Assembly: GCA_964612555.1 (NCBI GenBank)
Contig: CAZTBW010000010.1
Span: forward strand, 48,731-112,730
DNA from: DAOLCO01 sp964612555
GTDB lineage: Bacteria; Bdellovibrionota_C; UBA2361; SZUA-149; DAOLCO01
DNA: 64,000 nucleotides
Direction of reading: 5' to 3'
A program made the position numbers and the translations under genes. Each line of letters opens with the position of its first letter. The first letter of the stretch is position 1. Shown piece by piece: positions 1-9,238 of this stretch. Below the pieces are notes generated by a model. The model worked only from the letters and a program-made list of their open reading frames with translations, was not told the DNA's origin and did no database searches.

Positions 1-168
1 GCAAAAGAACTTACGGCTCATGGAATTGATTATATAGATATAAATGATTTTAGAAGCAGGTTTAGGAAGGACATGTTTATGGATGCGATACATTTAGATT
101 CAAGTGGTAATGAGCTTATAGCAGATATCATTCTTGAAAACCTTCCAGATGGAATGTGTGTGAGATAA
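1..168 (+). CDS. C-terminal fragment of an SGNH/GDSL-type hydrolase (5' end outside window)
   Basis: An open frame enters from the left edge and stops at TAA 166-168, giving the last 55 residues of a protein. The stretch DAIHLDSSGNELIADII (fragment residues 28-44) has the D-x-x-H arrangement followed by a conserved G that closes SGNH-family esterases and acyltransferases; D28 and H31 would be two of the catalytic triad. Such enzymes add or remove acyl groups on surface polysaccharides, which fits the glycosyltransferase and methyltransferase genes that follow. The catalytic Ser block lies outside the window, so the substrate cannot be judged and the family call rests on one motif. Confidence 0.6.
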   Translation, partial: AKELTAHGIDYIDINDFRSRFRKDMFMDAIHLDSSGNELIADIILENLPDGMCVR

Positions 169-227
169 AGAAAGATTGATCTGTTTTGACGAAAATTTCT
201 TATATTTTTCTCCAAAAAGAATAAAGA

Positions 228-497
228 GTGGCTGATAGGTCTAATGATTGGCGTTGGTGGTTAGTGTATTTATGGATTGCGGTTTCTACTTTAAGTATCA
301 GATCTAAAATTTTACATATGACTTGTCTGGCTTGTATTTTTTATTTTCCCAGTATGATTATTGATGAATTTGGGAAGTATGATGCGATAGCAGATTTTTC
401 AATCATGTATTATTTGTTTTTCAAGTTTTTGAATGTGATCTTGATCATTGAGCTTTTTATTATTTTTAATAGTAAAACTAAAGCTAATGAAGTATGA
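228..497 (+). CDS. Small hydrophobic membrane protein of unknown function
   Basis: An 89-residue frame starting at GTG 228. It is strongly hydrophobic, with aromatic-rich segments around residues 8-24 and 29-45 and a C-terminal segment at about 60-80, so two or three membrane helices are likely. The ribosome site is weak (AAAGA just before the GTG). It lies between an SGNH hydrolase and a glycosyltransferase, so a minor role in polysaccharide assembly is possible. I do not recognise a family and the frame could be non-coding. Confidence 0.4.
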   Translation: MADRSNDWRWWLVYLWIAVSTLSIRSKILHMTCLACIFYFPSMIIDEFGKYDAIADFSIMYYLFFKFLNVILIIELFIIFNSKTKANEV

Positions 498-517
498 TCT
501 TTTGATAGATTGCTAGC

Positions 518-547
518 TTGACAAGAAACTTTAACATCAGATAGCTT
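518..547 (+). promoter_or_regulatory. Possible sigma70-type promoter ahead of the GT2 gene
   Basis: TTGACA at 518-523 matches a consensus -35 box. Eighteen bases later TAGCTT (542-547) is a poor -10 candidate. It lies about 50 bases before the glycosyltransferase start in a non-coding gap. The -35 is convincing and the -10 is not. Confidence 0.3.
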
Positions 548-599
548 CATACTATCTTATCAGAGTAGAAAAGAAAATGAAAAAATCTTGCAGGCTGCC

Positions 600-1541
600 A
601 TGCTGTCCGTTGTAACTTCACTATACTATTCATCAGAGTACGTTCCGGAGTTCATTGAAAGATGCCTTGCGACTTTTGAAGACCTGGGAATCAAAGACGT
701 AGAGTTTATTTTTGTAAACGATGGAGATACTGATGACTCTGTCGATCTCATCCGTCGGAACTATATAGATACCGATCAGGCAAAAATCAAACTTGTCGAA
801 CTAAGTAGAAACTTTGGACATCATAAAGCTTTAGTTACCGGTTTAAGATTCGCTGAAGGAGATCTGGTCTACATGATTGATGTAGATTTAGAAGAATCAC
901 CTGAAATGATAAAGAGCTTTTTTGAAGTAATGAATAAAGACAAATCTCTGGACGTTGTTTATGGAGTACAAAAAACAAGAAAAGGAAACTTGTTTGAGAG
1001 ACTGAGCGGAAGAGCATTTTACAAACTTTTTGATATACTGGCAGATATACAATATCCACATGATACTACTTCTGCACGCTTGATGAGAAGAAGATATGTT
1101 GACGCAATCTTGCAATATCCTGAAAAAGAACTTGAATTATGGGGAGTATTTGTTTTAGCGGGGTTTAATCAGTTAGGAGTAGAGGTAATAAAAACCAGTA
1201 AAGGAAAAACCACCTATTCTTTGAAGAAAAAACTCAATATGGCGGTACAAACCATTACTTCTTTTAGTAACAAACCCCTGTTCTTGATATTTGTCACGGG
1301 TCTTATTATTTTTGGAATGTCATGTCTTGGTTTTGTTTATATAGTTATTCAGAAAGTAATTTATGGTGATGAAATTGCCGGATGGGCAAGTGTGGTAGGT
1401 TCTATCTGGCTTATTGGTGGCGTAATTATGTCAAGCATTGGGGTTGTGGGTATTTATCTGTCAAAGATTTTCCTGGAAGTTAAAAACAGACCACTGGTGC
1501 ATATTAAGTCTGTATATCAGAGCAGTAAAAATAAAGAGTGA
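600..1541 (+). CDS. GT2-family glycosyltransferase, polyprenyl-phosphate type (DPM1/GtrB/ArnC-like)
   Basis: The N-terminal domain is a GT-A fold of the GT2 family: SVVTSLYYSSEYVPEFI at the start, FVNDGDTDDSV (nucleotide-binding acidic residues) and YMIDVDLEESPE carrying the metal-binding DxD-like site. Two C-terminal membrane segments (about residues 227-252 and 262-288) give the layout of GtrB/ArnC enzymes, which move a sugar from a nucleotide donor to undecaprenyl phosphate on the cytoplasmic face. The frame can also begin at TTG 588, but ATG 600 puts the usual M-[IL]-SVV opening at the N-terminus. Ten bases separate it from the next gene, so it is probably co-transcribed with the methyltransferase and the EmrE-like protein. 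The sugar is unknown. Confidence 0.85.
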   Translation: MLSVVTSLYYSSEYVPEFIERCLATFEDLGIKDVEFIFVNDGDTDDSVDLIRRNYIDTDQAKIKLVELSRNFGHHKALVTGLRFAEGDLVYMIDVDLEESPEMIKSFFEVMNKDKSLDVVYGVQKTRKGNLFERLSGRAFYKLFDILADIQYPHDTTSARLMRRRYVDAILQYPEKELELWGVFVLAGFNQLGVEVIKTSKGKTTYSLKKKLNMAVQTITSFSNKPLFLIFVTGLIIFGMSCLGFVYIVIQKVIYGDEIAGWASVVGSIWLIGGVIMSSIGVVGIYLSKIFLEVKNRPLVHIKSVYQSSKNKE

Positions 1542-1550
1542 AAACAACCA

Positions 1551-2168
1551 ATGAAAGATAAGGGAGACAGGGAGTACTACGATGAGAAATTTTCACTTTG
1601 TGATCCTGCGCAAAAAGTTGGCTGGAAAGATCACACTGCACAGTATGTCCGTTTCAAACAGTTTCTGCCGTTATTTGTAAATCATCAAACCTTTGGCATT
1701 AATGATCTGGGATGCGGGTTAGCTCATTTTTATGACTTTCTTGTAGAGCATGGTTACCGTGAGTTTATATATAAGGGGTATGATCGTGATCAACGAATGA
1801 TTGAACATTGTGTAGCTGCTCAGGTGGGTAAGAAAAAAGAGCTTGTTCTGATACACAAAGCAGAAGAGATGGATATTGCAGATTTTACAATAGCAAGTGG
1901 AATATTTAATTTAAAATTTGAAATAGCGAAAGGTGATTGGGAATCATTTATCTTTGAAACAATAGAAACAATGAATAGAAAAAGCAGGTTGGGATTTGGT
2001 TTTAATATTTTGTCAAAATATTCTGACAAGGAATTTCAAAAAAATGAATTGTATTATGCTGATCCTTGTTTCTTCCTGGATCATTGTCTTAAGCATTACT
2101 CTAAAAATATTGATTTGAAGCATGGGTATGGTCAATATGATTTTACCATCCTAGTTTATAAAGGCTAA
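1551..2168 (+). CDS. Class I SAM-dependent methyltransferase
   Basis: A 205-residue protein with a Rossmann motif I (INDLGCGLAHF, residues 50-60) and the acidic residue after strand 2 that binds the SAM ribose (YDRD, 77-80). The rest matches no named substrate class that I recognise. It lies between a polyprenyl-phosphate glycosyltransferase and a small flippase-like protein with short gaps on both sides, so a role in methylating a sugar or glycolipid is a reasonable inference. An aromatic-rich N-terminus (EYYDEKF) is typical of sugar-modifying methyltransferases. Confidence 0.75.
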   Translation: MKDKGDREYYDEKFSLCDPAQKVGWKDHTAQYVRFKQFLPLFVNHQTFGINDLGCGLAHFYDFLVEHGYREFIYKGYDRDQRMIEHCVAAQVGKKKELVLIHKAEEMDIADFTIASGIFNLKFEIAKGDWESFIFETIETMNRKSRLGFGFNILSKYSDKEFQKNELYYADPCFFLDHCLKHYSKNIDLKHGYGQYDFTILVYKG

Positions 2169-2171
2169 ACA

Positions 2172-2543
2172 GTGCACTCAGGACTTTTTTACATTGTCTT
2201 TACTGTAGTATTGACTTCATATAGTCAGATAATATTGAAGTGGAGAATGCAGTTATATGGTCAGATGCCTGAAGAGCTGGTGACCAAGGTTTGGTTCTTT
2301 GTTTCGTTATTTAAGGATATGTATATATTGTCATCATTTTTTGCAGGTTTTTTGGCAAGTCTTACCTGGATGGCTGCACTTACGAAGTTTGAACTTTCTA
2401 CTGCTTATCCATTCATGAGCTTTTCATTTTTACTGGTGCTTTTATTTAGTCATTTTTTGTTAAATGAGAGTTTAGGGATTTATAAAGTGAGCGGTATGAT
2501 GCTTATCGTGTTGGGAATAATCTTGATTGCAAAAGAGTTATGA
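2172..2543 (+). CDS. Small DMT/EmrE-fold membrane protein, ArnE/ArnF-like flippase subunit
   Basis: 123 residues with four predicted helices, starting at GTG 2172 only three bases after the previous stop. The last helices (FSFLLVLLFSHFLLNESLG, then a Gly-rich helix ending LGIILIAKEL) have the NES/E-x-x-G pattern of the SMR/EamA superfamily. Members encoded next to ArnC/GtrB-type glycosyltransferases form heterodimers that flip lipid-linked aminoarabinose or similar sugars to the periplasmic face. The gene order GT2 - methyltransferase - this gene supports that role. A multidrug efflux role is less likely. Confidence 0.7.
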   Translation: MHSGLFYIVFTVVLTSYSQIILKWRMQLYGQMPEELVTKVWFFVSLFKDMYILSSFFAGFLASLTWMAALTKFELSTAYPFMSFSFLLVLLFSHFLLNESLGIYKVSGMMLIVLGIILIAKEL

Positions 2544-2559
2544 GTGAGAGGTCTTACGC

Positions 2560-3249
2560 TCAGAACTTCATATAGCTAATACATTTCCTGCCAGTGTTGA
2601 ATATCAAATCCAGAATGCTGACAGTATGAACAAATTCACCATTGATTTGGGGATACTCTGGATACCCGGAGTAGTCGAAGTAATGTACTTTTATACCTGA
2701 TTCCTGAAATAGTTCTTCTTTCATGTATGTTTTAGCCGCTGGTCCTGAATAATAATCCGTGCCACCCAGTTCTTTACAGATAGTAACCAATCGCTGGGTC
2801 CTTTCTTCATGAAGGTTAAATTCGCTGGATAATTTTATAAGAGTCTGAATTCCCAGGTAGGTATTTATTCTTGTAATAAAATGTAGATTTATTTCACTGA
2901 GATATTCAAAATTACAATCCCTGTATAATCCTTCTATGAACCCCCATGTTTCCTTAGAGCAGGCAGCTTTTTTATAAGCCTGTTTTAACTGTTCGAGATG
3001 TGACTTATTCCAGTTTTTATCTGAAACTTTTGTGTCTTTTATTTTTTGAAAATATTTTCCACTTACCTGGACAGGAATAGTAAGCCATCGTACTCCATGA
3101 ACCGTTTTTATTTGATTTCTATTCCTCCAGTCTCTTTTTGTGTACTGCATATCATCGTATACCACAAACACATCGCACATATTGATAGAATCAAAATACC
3201 CTTTCCAGGGAATATAGTTAGATTGTGTAATAAGTACTTTTTTTCTCAA
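2560..3249 (-). CDS. WbqC-like family protein
   Basis: 229 residues with the WbqC signature at the N-terminus: TQSNYIPWKGYFDSINMCD (about 8-26) and YDDMQYTKRDWRNRNQIK (31-48), followed by LTIPV. The family occurs in O-antigen and capsule clusters and next to aminotransferases of the DegT class, where a role in making acylated amino sugars has been suggested but the exact reaction is not settled. The WecE-like gene downstream on the same strand fits. It is divergent from the methyltransferase at 3287 with only 37 bases between. Confidence 0.85.
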   Translation of the reverse strand: MRKKVLITQSNYIPWKGYFDSINMCDVFVVYDDMQYTKRDWRNRNQIKTVHGVRWLTIPVQVSGKYFQKIKDTKVSDKNWNKSHLEQLKQAYKKAACSKETWGFIEGLYRDCNFEYLSEINLHFITRINTYLGIQTLIKLSSEFNLHEERTQRLVTICKELGGTDYYSGPAAKTYMKEELFQESGIKVHYFDYSGYPEYPQINGEFVHTVSILDLIFNTGRKCISYMKF

Positions 3250-3286
3250 TGTTGTGTGTCCGTCATTGTTGTAATAGAATAAGTGG

Positions 3287-3892
3287 ATGTTTATTATAAA
3301 TAAAATCTTACAATTTCCTCTACTATATACTACATTTCAGACTCTTGTTGAAAAAAACTTTTCCGGTAAAAATTTAATATCTAACTACATTCATCCAATC
3401 CCCGGATGTAGAATTCTTGATATTGGCTGTGGTCCGGCAACAATTACAAATGATCTACCTGAAGATGTTGAATATTTTGGAATTGATAATAACCCATTGT
3501 ATATTAAACAGGCAGTAGAAAAGTACCCTCACCATTCCTTTCAGGTTGCAGATATTAATCATTTTTCACCTGATAGAGAAAATTATTTTGATAGAGTAAT
3601 TGCAATAGGTGTTCTCCATCATCTTAATGATGGAGAGTGCGATAAATTGATTTCTCTTGCATACACCGCACTCAAGCCCGGCGGAGTTTTTATTACCTAT
3701 GATGGTGTTTTTGTAGAAAATCAGAATCCTATTGCCCGCATGCTTTTACACATGGATAGAGGTAAGTTTGTAAGGACAAGGAATGAATATGTAAGTCTTA
3801 TTGGTAAGTTTTTTGCTACAGTGAATGATACACTACGACACGATACACTTCGCTTACCTTACTCAGTTCTGATAACAACCTCGGTAAAATAA
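3287..3892 (+). CDS. Class I SAM-dependent methyltransferase
   Basis: 201 residues. Motif I is ILDIGCGPATI (43-53), the ribose-binding acid is in FGIDNN (64-69), and VLHHL (109-113) is the post-II/III stretch of Methyltransf_11/25 proteins. The N-terminus is short and the C-terminus ends directly after the fold, so no extra substrate domain is present. It stands alone on the plus strand between two minus-strand polysaccharide genes. A small-molecule or lipid-linked sugar methyltransferase is likely; the substrate is unknown. Confidence 0.75.
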   Translation: MFIINKILQFPLLYTTFQTLVEKNFSGKNLISNYIHPIPGCRILDIGCGPATITNDLPEDVEYFGIDNNPLYIKQAVEKYPHHSFQVADINHFSPDRENYFDRVIAIGVLHHLNDGECDKLISLAYTALKPGGVFITYDGVFVENQNPIARMLLHMDRGKFVRTRNEYVSLIGKFFATVNDTLRHDTLRLPYSVLITTSVK

Positions 3893-3903
3893 AAAGCTTT
3901 AGT

Positions 3904-5031
3904 CTATTTAAAAAATGCAATGATCTTTTTGCTTATTTCCAGAACCTCTGGATCAGTTAAGGCATTATATAAAGGAAGTCGTATTATTCTTTTTGAGGCA
4001 TCTTCGCTTATAGGGAAATCTCCTTCTTGATAGCCTAAGGTTTTACCCATTGCAGATTTGTGTAAGGGGATATAGTGAAAAACACAGTTAACACCATGTT
4101 CTTCCAGGTATGAGATAAGAGAGTCCCTGATTTTTTCTGATTCTGCGAGTATATGGAATATATGTGCATTGTGTTCACAGGTATTGGGGATTACAGGTAA
4201 TTTTAAATATCCTTGCTCTTCAAGAATCCCAAGCATTTGATAATATGTGTTCCAGATTCGCAGGCGTACTTTTTGTGCTTCTGATGCAAGCTCAAGCTTT
4301 GCATATAAATAAGCGGCTATCAATTCAGACAGCAGATAGCTGCTCCCAATATCAACCCAGGAATATTTATTAATTTCCCCCCTAAAATATTGAGTGCGAT
4401 TCGTTCCTTTTTCTCTAATGATCTCTGCTCGTTCTATAAGATCAGAGCTGTTTAGTATGATAGCACCTCCTTCTCCACATGAAATGTTTTTGGTTTCGTG
4501 GAAACTAAAAGTGCCGATATGACCAATACCACCAAGAGATTGTTCCTTGTATTTTGAAAAAATAGCATGTGCGGCATCTTCGACGACGTAGGCATTATGT
4601 GTGTTGGCAATGGACATGATTTTATCCATTTCACATGAAACACCAGCGTAGTGTACAGGACAGATGACTTTTGTTTTTTGGGTGATCGCATCTTCTAACT
4701 GGTTCTCGTCCAGATTTAAGGTATCAGGACGGATATCAATGAATTTGATCTTTGCACCCCGTAATAGAAATGCGTTTGCAGTAGATGGAAAAGTAAAAGA
4801 TGGGATAATCACTTCATCTTCTGTGTTGAGGTCAAGAAGGAGAGCGGCTAGCTCCAGTGCAGAAGTGCATGATGGAGTGAGTAATGCCTTCCCTGTGTCC
4901 AGGTTGGTTTCAAGCCAGGTTTCGCAGGCTTCTGAATAGAAACCATCACCTCGTAAATCTCCCCTTTCTATGGCTTGTATAATGTATGTGATCTCACTGC
5001 CCGTAATGAATGATTTATGAAATGGTATCAA
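3904..5031 (-). CDS. wecE: dTDP-4-amino-4,6-dideoxygalactose transaminase (WecE/RffA-type, DegT/DnrJ/EryC1/StrS family)
   Basis: 375 residues, collinear with enterobacterial WecE over almost its whole length as I recall that sequence. The PLP lysine is K181 in FHETKN, the same number as in E. coli, and the PLP-binding acid is in VVEDAAH (149-155). The stretches LLTPSCTSALE, VPVHYAG-like CPVHYAGVSCEMD and REKGTNRTQYFRG are WecE hallmarks. The enzyme transfers an amino group from glutamate to dTDP-4-keto-6-deoxyglucose, making dTDP-4-amino-4,6-dideoxygalactose (Fuc4N). The acetyltransferase that normally follows (RffC/WecD) is not visible here, so the amino sugar may be used or acylated differently. 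Confidence 0.88.
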   Translation of the reverse strand: MIPFHKSFITGSEITYIIQAIERGDLRGDGFYSEACETWLETNLDTGKALLTPSCTSALELAALLLDLNTEDEVIIPSFTFPSTANAFLLRGAKIKFIDIRPDTLNLDENQLEDAITQKTKVICPVHYAGVSCEMDKIMSIANTHNAYVVEDAAHAIFSKYKEQSLGGIGHIGTFSFHETKNISCGEGGAIILNSSDLIERAEIIREKGTNRTQYFRGEINKYSWVDIGSSYLLSELIAAYLYAKLELASEAQKVRLRIWNTYYQMLGILEEQGYLKLPVIPNTCEHNAHIFHILAESEKIRDSLISYLEEHGVNCVFHYIPLHKSAMGKTLGYQEGDFPISEDASKRIIRLPLYNALTDPEVLEISKKIIAFFK

Positions 5032-5047
5032 AATATTTCTAGTGTTA

Positions 5048-6829
5048 TTATAAATTTACAATCCTGTATAAGATATATCTTGAATTGTTAAATTCTTCTA
5101 TATAATTTTCCGGTTTATTATTAAGTATCGGGATAGAATCGTTTTTATCTACTAATAAATAGTCGACGTGATATATATTTTTAATTGTATCTAAGGATGG
5201 TGTTTCCTGAAGATCAGGGTAAGATTCAAAAGTTTTGAATCTACCAATAAGGTATGCCGTCCAGGTCAGGGTGAATGTGTCACCTGGGAGTTCAGGAGGG
5301 TGTGACAGTATTGGTAAAATAAAACCATCTTGTTTAGTGAGTAAATAATGTAATAATCTTTCTCTCAGACGTTGATCATATAATCGATCTATATTTTCTG
5401 ACATGTCCCATTCTTGAAGAAGAATATATCTATCAGTGACTGCATACACCAAATTAGGAAGCACCCTGATCGAAAACTGCTCTGGAACTGATTGAGAGAA
5501 TGGCGCAGAATAAGGTAGTACTGCGATGACTGAGTCTGTTGGAGTGATTTTATTAATCACTAACAGGGTTTCACTAAGAACTGAAGTATCTTCGAGCGAT
5601 TTACTTGTTTTTGCATGTATTGAAAAGAGCTTCAGTGGAACGGTCAATAAAATTAAAATGCAAATTCCTTTAATAAATTTTATAGAAATACCAAAACGCG
5701 TAACTAATAATTTTACAACAAAGACCCATAAGAATGATAGAAATAGAGGTTGTAAATAAAGGACTGGAAAGTGATAGGAAGCAAATACGGATGAAAGAGC
5801 TGGCTGAAGATTCATTAGAGGAATTTCTGCCAGTAGCAAAGAAGCAAGTAAAAATATGAGAGAAAAAAATTCTTTGGTGCGTGGAGCGAAATAAGAAAGA
5901 ATTAAAAGCACCACTAGAAAGTATATACTTGTGAGAGGTAGATACCAATACTTTGAGAAACCAGATAACTGTGCAATCCCTTCCGTGCTACTGGAAAAAA
6001 GGAGATATAGTGCTGGAGCACTTGAGAGGAGTAATGTAAAAAAGAATATTCCAAGTTCATAAATGCCAGTAGTGATCTCTTTAGAGGAGCGAGTATGTAT
6101 ATAACTACGTATTCGAAAGAAGAATAGTGTTAAAGGGATTACTACGCTTAAAGAGCCCCAGGCGAAGAAATAGGTTAAAAACGAAAGACCTGCCAGGGTG
6201 GCACAAAGAACCAGGTTTCGGTATTTTTTTTGTTCAGTGTTTAGATATTTTAGTAGAAGATAAAGACAACACCCGACCAGGGGGTAGCTCATTTGTGTAT
6301 AAATTCCTCTAAAAACTGGTGGCAGCGAATGTGTCCCATAAGGAGTGCTGACCACGGACCAGGCACTGAAAATATCAGCAGGAAAGAGATTCCAAAATGG
6401 AGAAAATACCCAAGGGAAGAAAAGAACTATAATTACTGAGATTGTAATTAAAAGCTGACTCGTAAAGAAAAGCGCAAAAAGAAAATAAAATGCAATATAA
6501 GAAAGGAATACTGAAACAATATCGAGTAACAATCCAAATTGAGTTAGTGATAAGTTAAGTGCTAAACCGACCTTACCTGTGATAAAGTCAAGTAAAACAG
6601 GAGGTCCTCCATTTGCGAAAGAAAATAAAGATGTGGTTTCCTTATAATATGCATAAAAAGGTTTTTTTGCGGCAGTATCATAAGCAAGCTTAAGGTAAGT
6701 GACCTCATCGATATCCGTAAACAATAAAGCTGCTTTTTCAGGAGAGGAAATATGTTGATATATAAAAGGGGAGTTTATTATCAGAGCGAATAGTAGTGCG
6801 TGTAGTAACAAATATGTACGCTTGATCAT
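5048..6829 (-). CDS. Large polytopic membrane protein, unknown (possible membrane glycosyltransferase)
   Basis: 593 residues. An N-terminal signal-anchor-like helix is followed by a periplasmic loop with charged residues and then roughly ten to twelve helices up to about residue 405. A soluble C-terminal part of about 190 residues follows. This layout is shared by GT-C-type glycosyltransferases that use lipid-linked sugars. The first loop has DIDE (about residues 39-42), which could be the acidic site that GT-C enzymes keep in loop 1, but this is inference. It follows the WecE-like gene's promoter side with a 16-base gap on the same strand, so the two may share a transcript. Confidence 0.6.
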   Translation of the reverse strand: MIKRTYLLLHALLFALIINSPFIYQHISSPEKAALLFTDIDEVTYLKLAYDTAAKKPFYAYYKETTSLFSFANGGPPVLLDFITGKVGLALNLSLTQFGLLLDIVSVFLSYIAFYFLFALFFTSQLLITISVIIVLFFPWVFSPFWNLFPADIFSAWSVVSTPYGTHSLPPVFRGIYTQMSYPLVGCCLYLLLKYLNTEQKKYRNLVLCATLAGLSFLTYFFAWGSLSVVIPLTLFFFRIRSYIHTRSSKEITTGIYELGIFFFTLLLSSAPALYLLFSSSTEGIAQLSGFSKYWYLPLTSIYFLVVLLILSYFAPRTKEFFSLIFLLASLLLAEIPLMNLQPALSSVFASYHFPVLYLQPLFLSFLWVFVVKLLVTRFGISIKFIKGICILILLTVPLKLFSIHAKTSKSLEDTSVLSETLLVINKITPTDSVIAVLPYSAPFSQSVPEQFSIRVLPNLVYAVTDRYILLQEWDMSENIDRLYDQRLRERLLHYLLTKQDGFILPILSHPPELPGDTFTLTWTAYLIGRFKTFESYPDLQETPSLDTIKNIYHVDYLLVDKNDSIPILNNKPENYIEEFNNSRYILYRIVNL

Positions 6830-6881
6830 GTGTTACCGTGTTATCTCTCTCATATGAAGGGTCTCGCTAAAAGTATCTAGT

Positions 6882-8072
6882 ATGAAACTGACTTTAAAAC
6901 AATTATTTTTCTTTGTGGTAGCACTTTCGTGTATTGTGTTGGTGGACATTGTTTTTACAGGAAGTTTTGGAAAAAGTAGGTATGGTACCGTCGATTTTAA
7001 AGAATACTGGTCAGCTTTTCAGCTGCTTTGCTCAGGATTAAACCCTTATGACCCTTTTATAGTTCAGGAATTTCAAAAAACTCACTTTGGTAATGAAATT
7101 CCACTTATGATGTGGAATCCCCCCTGGCTATTTGTTTTTATGATTCCGGCTTTGGTTTTAGATTATGGAATATCTGTTTTTATCTGGATGATAATGCAGG
7201 TTTTGTTTTTTATGATGTCCCTGTTCATTGTCTTTTCAATATATCAAGATCATTTTAATTCCGAAAAGTTCAGTATGTATGTTTTACTTCCCTCACTTTT
7301 ATTCAGTCCCGTGCTTAATTCTTTATATTTTGGTCAGATTGGTTGCCTCTTATTATTCGGAGCTTCTCTTGTTTTTTACGGGTTAGAAAGAAAACATACA
7401 TTGTCATTTGTTTCTGGTGCATTGATTTTTTCAGTAAAACCGCATTTGTTCTTTATACTGGGAGTTGTGGTATTGTGGCATCTTATACGAGTAAAAGATA
7501 TTCAGAAGATAACACTTTCTTTACTTGGTATGTTTAGTGTTATTGGACTATGTCATTTTCTTCATCCTGAACTCCTTTTGTGGTGGGGACAGTCTTTTTT
7601 GGGAAGAAATAATGAAATCGTCCCAGGTGTGTATCAGTGGGTGAGTGCAAATTTTGGCGGGGCTTTAAGAGAGTATGTTCACCCGGATTTTGTTTATCTG
7701 AATTTTCTTTTACCACTTTTTTTATCTATAGGTTTCTTATTTTATGTAATTAACAAGCGTTTTGAGGTTGATTGGAAAGTTTTATTTCCCCCATTGGTTC
7801 TTGTTTCTGTATATTTTGCACCATTTGGCTGGTTCTTTGATCAGAGTCTTTTACTATTTGCCTATGTAGCGATACTGATCAATGCATATCAGCTTAATTC
7901 CCGCATGATTTTTATAGCCCCCGTTTTTCTTCAGATACTTTCATACCTTTATATGTATTTATATCTGGAGTATCTGGCAGAAATGTTCTGGTATGCGCCA
8001 CTTTTGTTTGGTTTATGGCTATTGTCATATTATATGCTTCGATTTAATAAGAGTAATCAACATGCACACTAA
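6882..8072 (+). CDS. GT87-family (DUF2029) membrane mannosyltransferase-like protein
   Basis: 396 residues with about ten membrane helices. The loop after helix 1 has VDFKEYWSAF (D38 is the expected catalytic acid), NPYDP (54-58) and MWNPPW (77-82), the sequence hallmarks of the PF09594/GT87 family that includes mycobacterial PimE, an alpha-1,2-mannosyltransferase using polyprenyl-phosphate mannose. The bacterial substrate here is not known. The GT2 enzyme at 600 could supply its polyprenyl-linked donor. The gene ends 26 bases before the saccharopine-dehydrogenase-like gene, but a functional link is unlikely. Confidence 0.8.
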   Translation: MKLTLKQLFFFVVALSCIVLVDIVFTGSFGKSRYGTVDFKEYWSAFQLLCSGLNPYDPFIVQEFQKTHFGNEIPLMMWNPPWLFVFMIPALVLDYGISVFIWMIMQVLFFMMSLFIVFSIYQDHFNSEKFSMYVLLPSLLFSPVLNSLYFGQIGCLLLFGASLVFYGLERKHTLSFVSGALIFSVKPHLFFILGVVVLWHLIRVKDIQKITLSLLGMFSVIGLCHFLHPELLLWWGQSFLGRNNEIVPGVYQWVSANFGGALREYVHPDFVYLNFLLPLFLSIGFLFYVINKRFEVDWKVLFPPLVLVSVYFAPFGWFFDQSLLLFAYVAILINAYQLNSRMIFIAPVFLQILSYLYMYLYLEYLAEMFWYAPLLFGLWLLSYYMLRFNKSNQHAH

Positions 8073-8098
8073 ATTTATACAGATGGGTTTGTAAGAAT

Positions 8099-9235
8099 AT
8101 GAAAGAGATATTAATTCTTGGAGCAGGTAAAATTGGAGCATCAATAACAAAACTGCTTGCTCAGACAAGAGATTATAAAGTCACACTTGCCGATATTTCT
8201 AATGAATCTTTAGATCGAATTTCTGAGCTTCCAAATCTCTCGAAGGTGGTTTTTGATATAACTGATGATGCCTCATCTCTGGAAGCTCTTTGTAAGGGGA
8301 AGGATGCAGTTGTCTCTGCTCTATCGTTTCATCATAGTGTAAGAGTTGCTGAAGCTGCTGCAAAAAGCGGTTCAAGTTATTTTGATCTTACCGAAGATGT
8401 TGCTACGACAAAGAGAATTCAAATGATTGCCAGTCAGGCAAAGGAGAATCAGATTTTCATGCCACAGTGTGGACTGGCTCCCGGGTTTGTTGGAATTGTT
8501 GGTAATGATCTTGCGAAACGATTTGACTCTCTTGATACTCTCCTCATGAGAGTTGGTGCTTTACCTATGTATCCAACAAATATGCTGAAATATAATCTCA
8601 CCTGGTCTACCGATGGGCTCATAAATGAATACTGTAATCCATGTGAAGCGATTAATGAAGGCGAGTTTGTTGAGGTTTTACCTCTTGAGGGGCTTGAACA
8701 TTTTTCAGTTGATGGAGTGAGGTATGAGGCTTTTAATACTTCCGGTGGTTTAGGGACGCTTTGTGAAACCTGGAAAGGGAAAGCAAGAAACCTTAACTAC
8801 AAAACAGTTCGTTACATGGGGCACCGTGACCTTGCGAATTTTTTACTTTTTGAGCTGAAATTTAATAAGCGACAAGAGCTTTTGAAGGATATTCTTGAAG
8901 CGGCAATTCCTGCTACGACTCAGGATGTGGTAATAGTTTTTTGTACTGCAACCGGTACAAAAGACGGCAGATATATTCAGATTACAGATGCTCGAAAGAT
9001 TTATCATAATGATGTACACGGTGAGCCCTGGTCGGCAATTCAGATTACTACGGCAGCAGGAATCTGTGCGGTGCTTGATCTTCATATGGAGAAAAAATTA
9101 CCTAAATCAGGTTTTGTGTCACAGGAGGAGGTCAGCTTGTCGGATTTTCTAAAAAACAGGTTTGGAAATTACTATGAAGTAAATATGAAGCACGGGAATG
9201 TTAAAGAAGTTGATGTATTTTTAGAAGAGAAATAG
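8099..9235 (+). CDS. Saccharopine dehydrogenase family oxidoreductase
   Basis: 378 residues. A Rossmann NAD(P) site opens the protein (ILGAGKIGASI, 6-16) and CGLAPGFVGI (124-133) is the conserved Sacchrp_dh core. The following gene is an antiquitin-type aldehyde dehydrogenase with a 3-base gap. Together they would convert saccharopine to 2-aminoadipate semialdehyde plus glutamate and then oxidise the semialdehyde to 2-aminoadipate, in the cytoplasm. A lysine 6-dehydrogenase is the alternative: that would also feed the aldehyde dehydrogenase. No lysine-ketoglutarate reductase gene is in the window, so which reaction is used cannot be fixed from sequence. Confidence 0.82.
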   Translation: MKEILILGAGKIGASITKLLAQTRDYKVTLADISNESLDRISELPNLSKVVFDITDDASSLEALCKGKDAVVSALSFHHSVRVAEAAAKSGSSYFDLTEDVATTKRIQMIASQAKENQIFMPQCGLAPGFVGIVGNDLAKRFDSLDTLLMRVGALPMYPTNMLKYNLTWSTDGLINEYCNPCEAINEGEFVEVLPLEGLEHFSVDGVRYEAFNTSGGLGTLCETWKGKARNLNYKTVRYMGHRDLANFLLFELKFNKRQELLKDILEAAIPATTQDVVIVFCTATGTKDGRYIQITDARKIYHNDVHGEPWSAIQITTAAGICAVLDLHMEKKLPKSGFVSQEEVSLSDFLKNRFGNYYEVNMKHGNVKEVDVFLEEK

Positions 9236-9238
9236 CCT

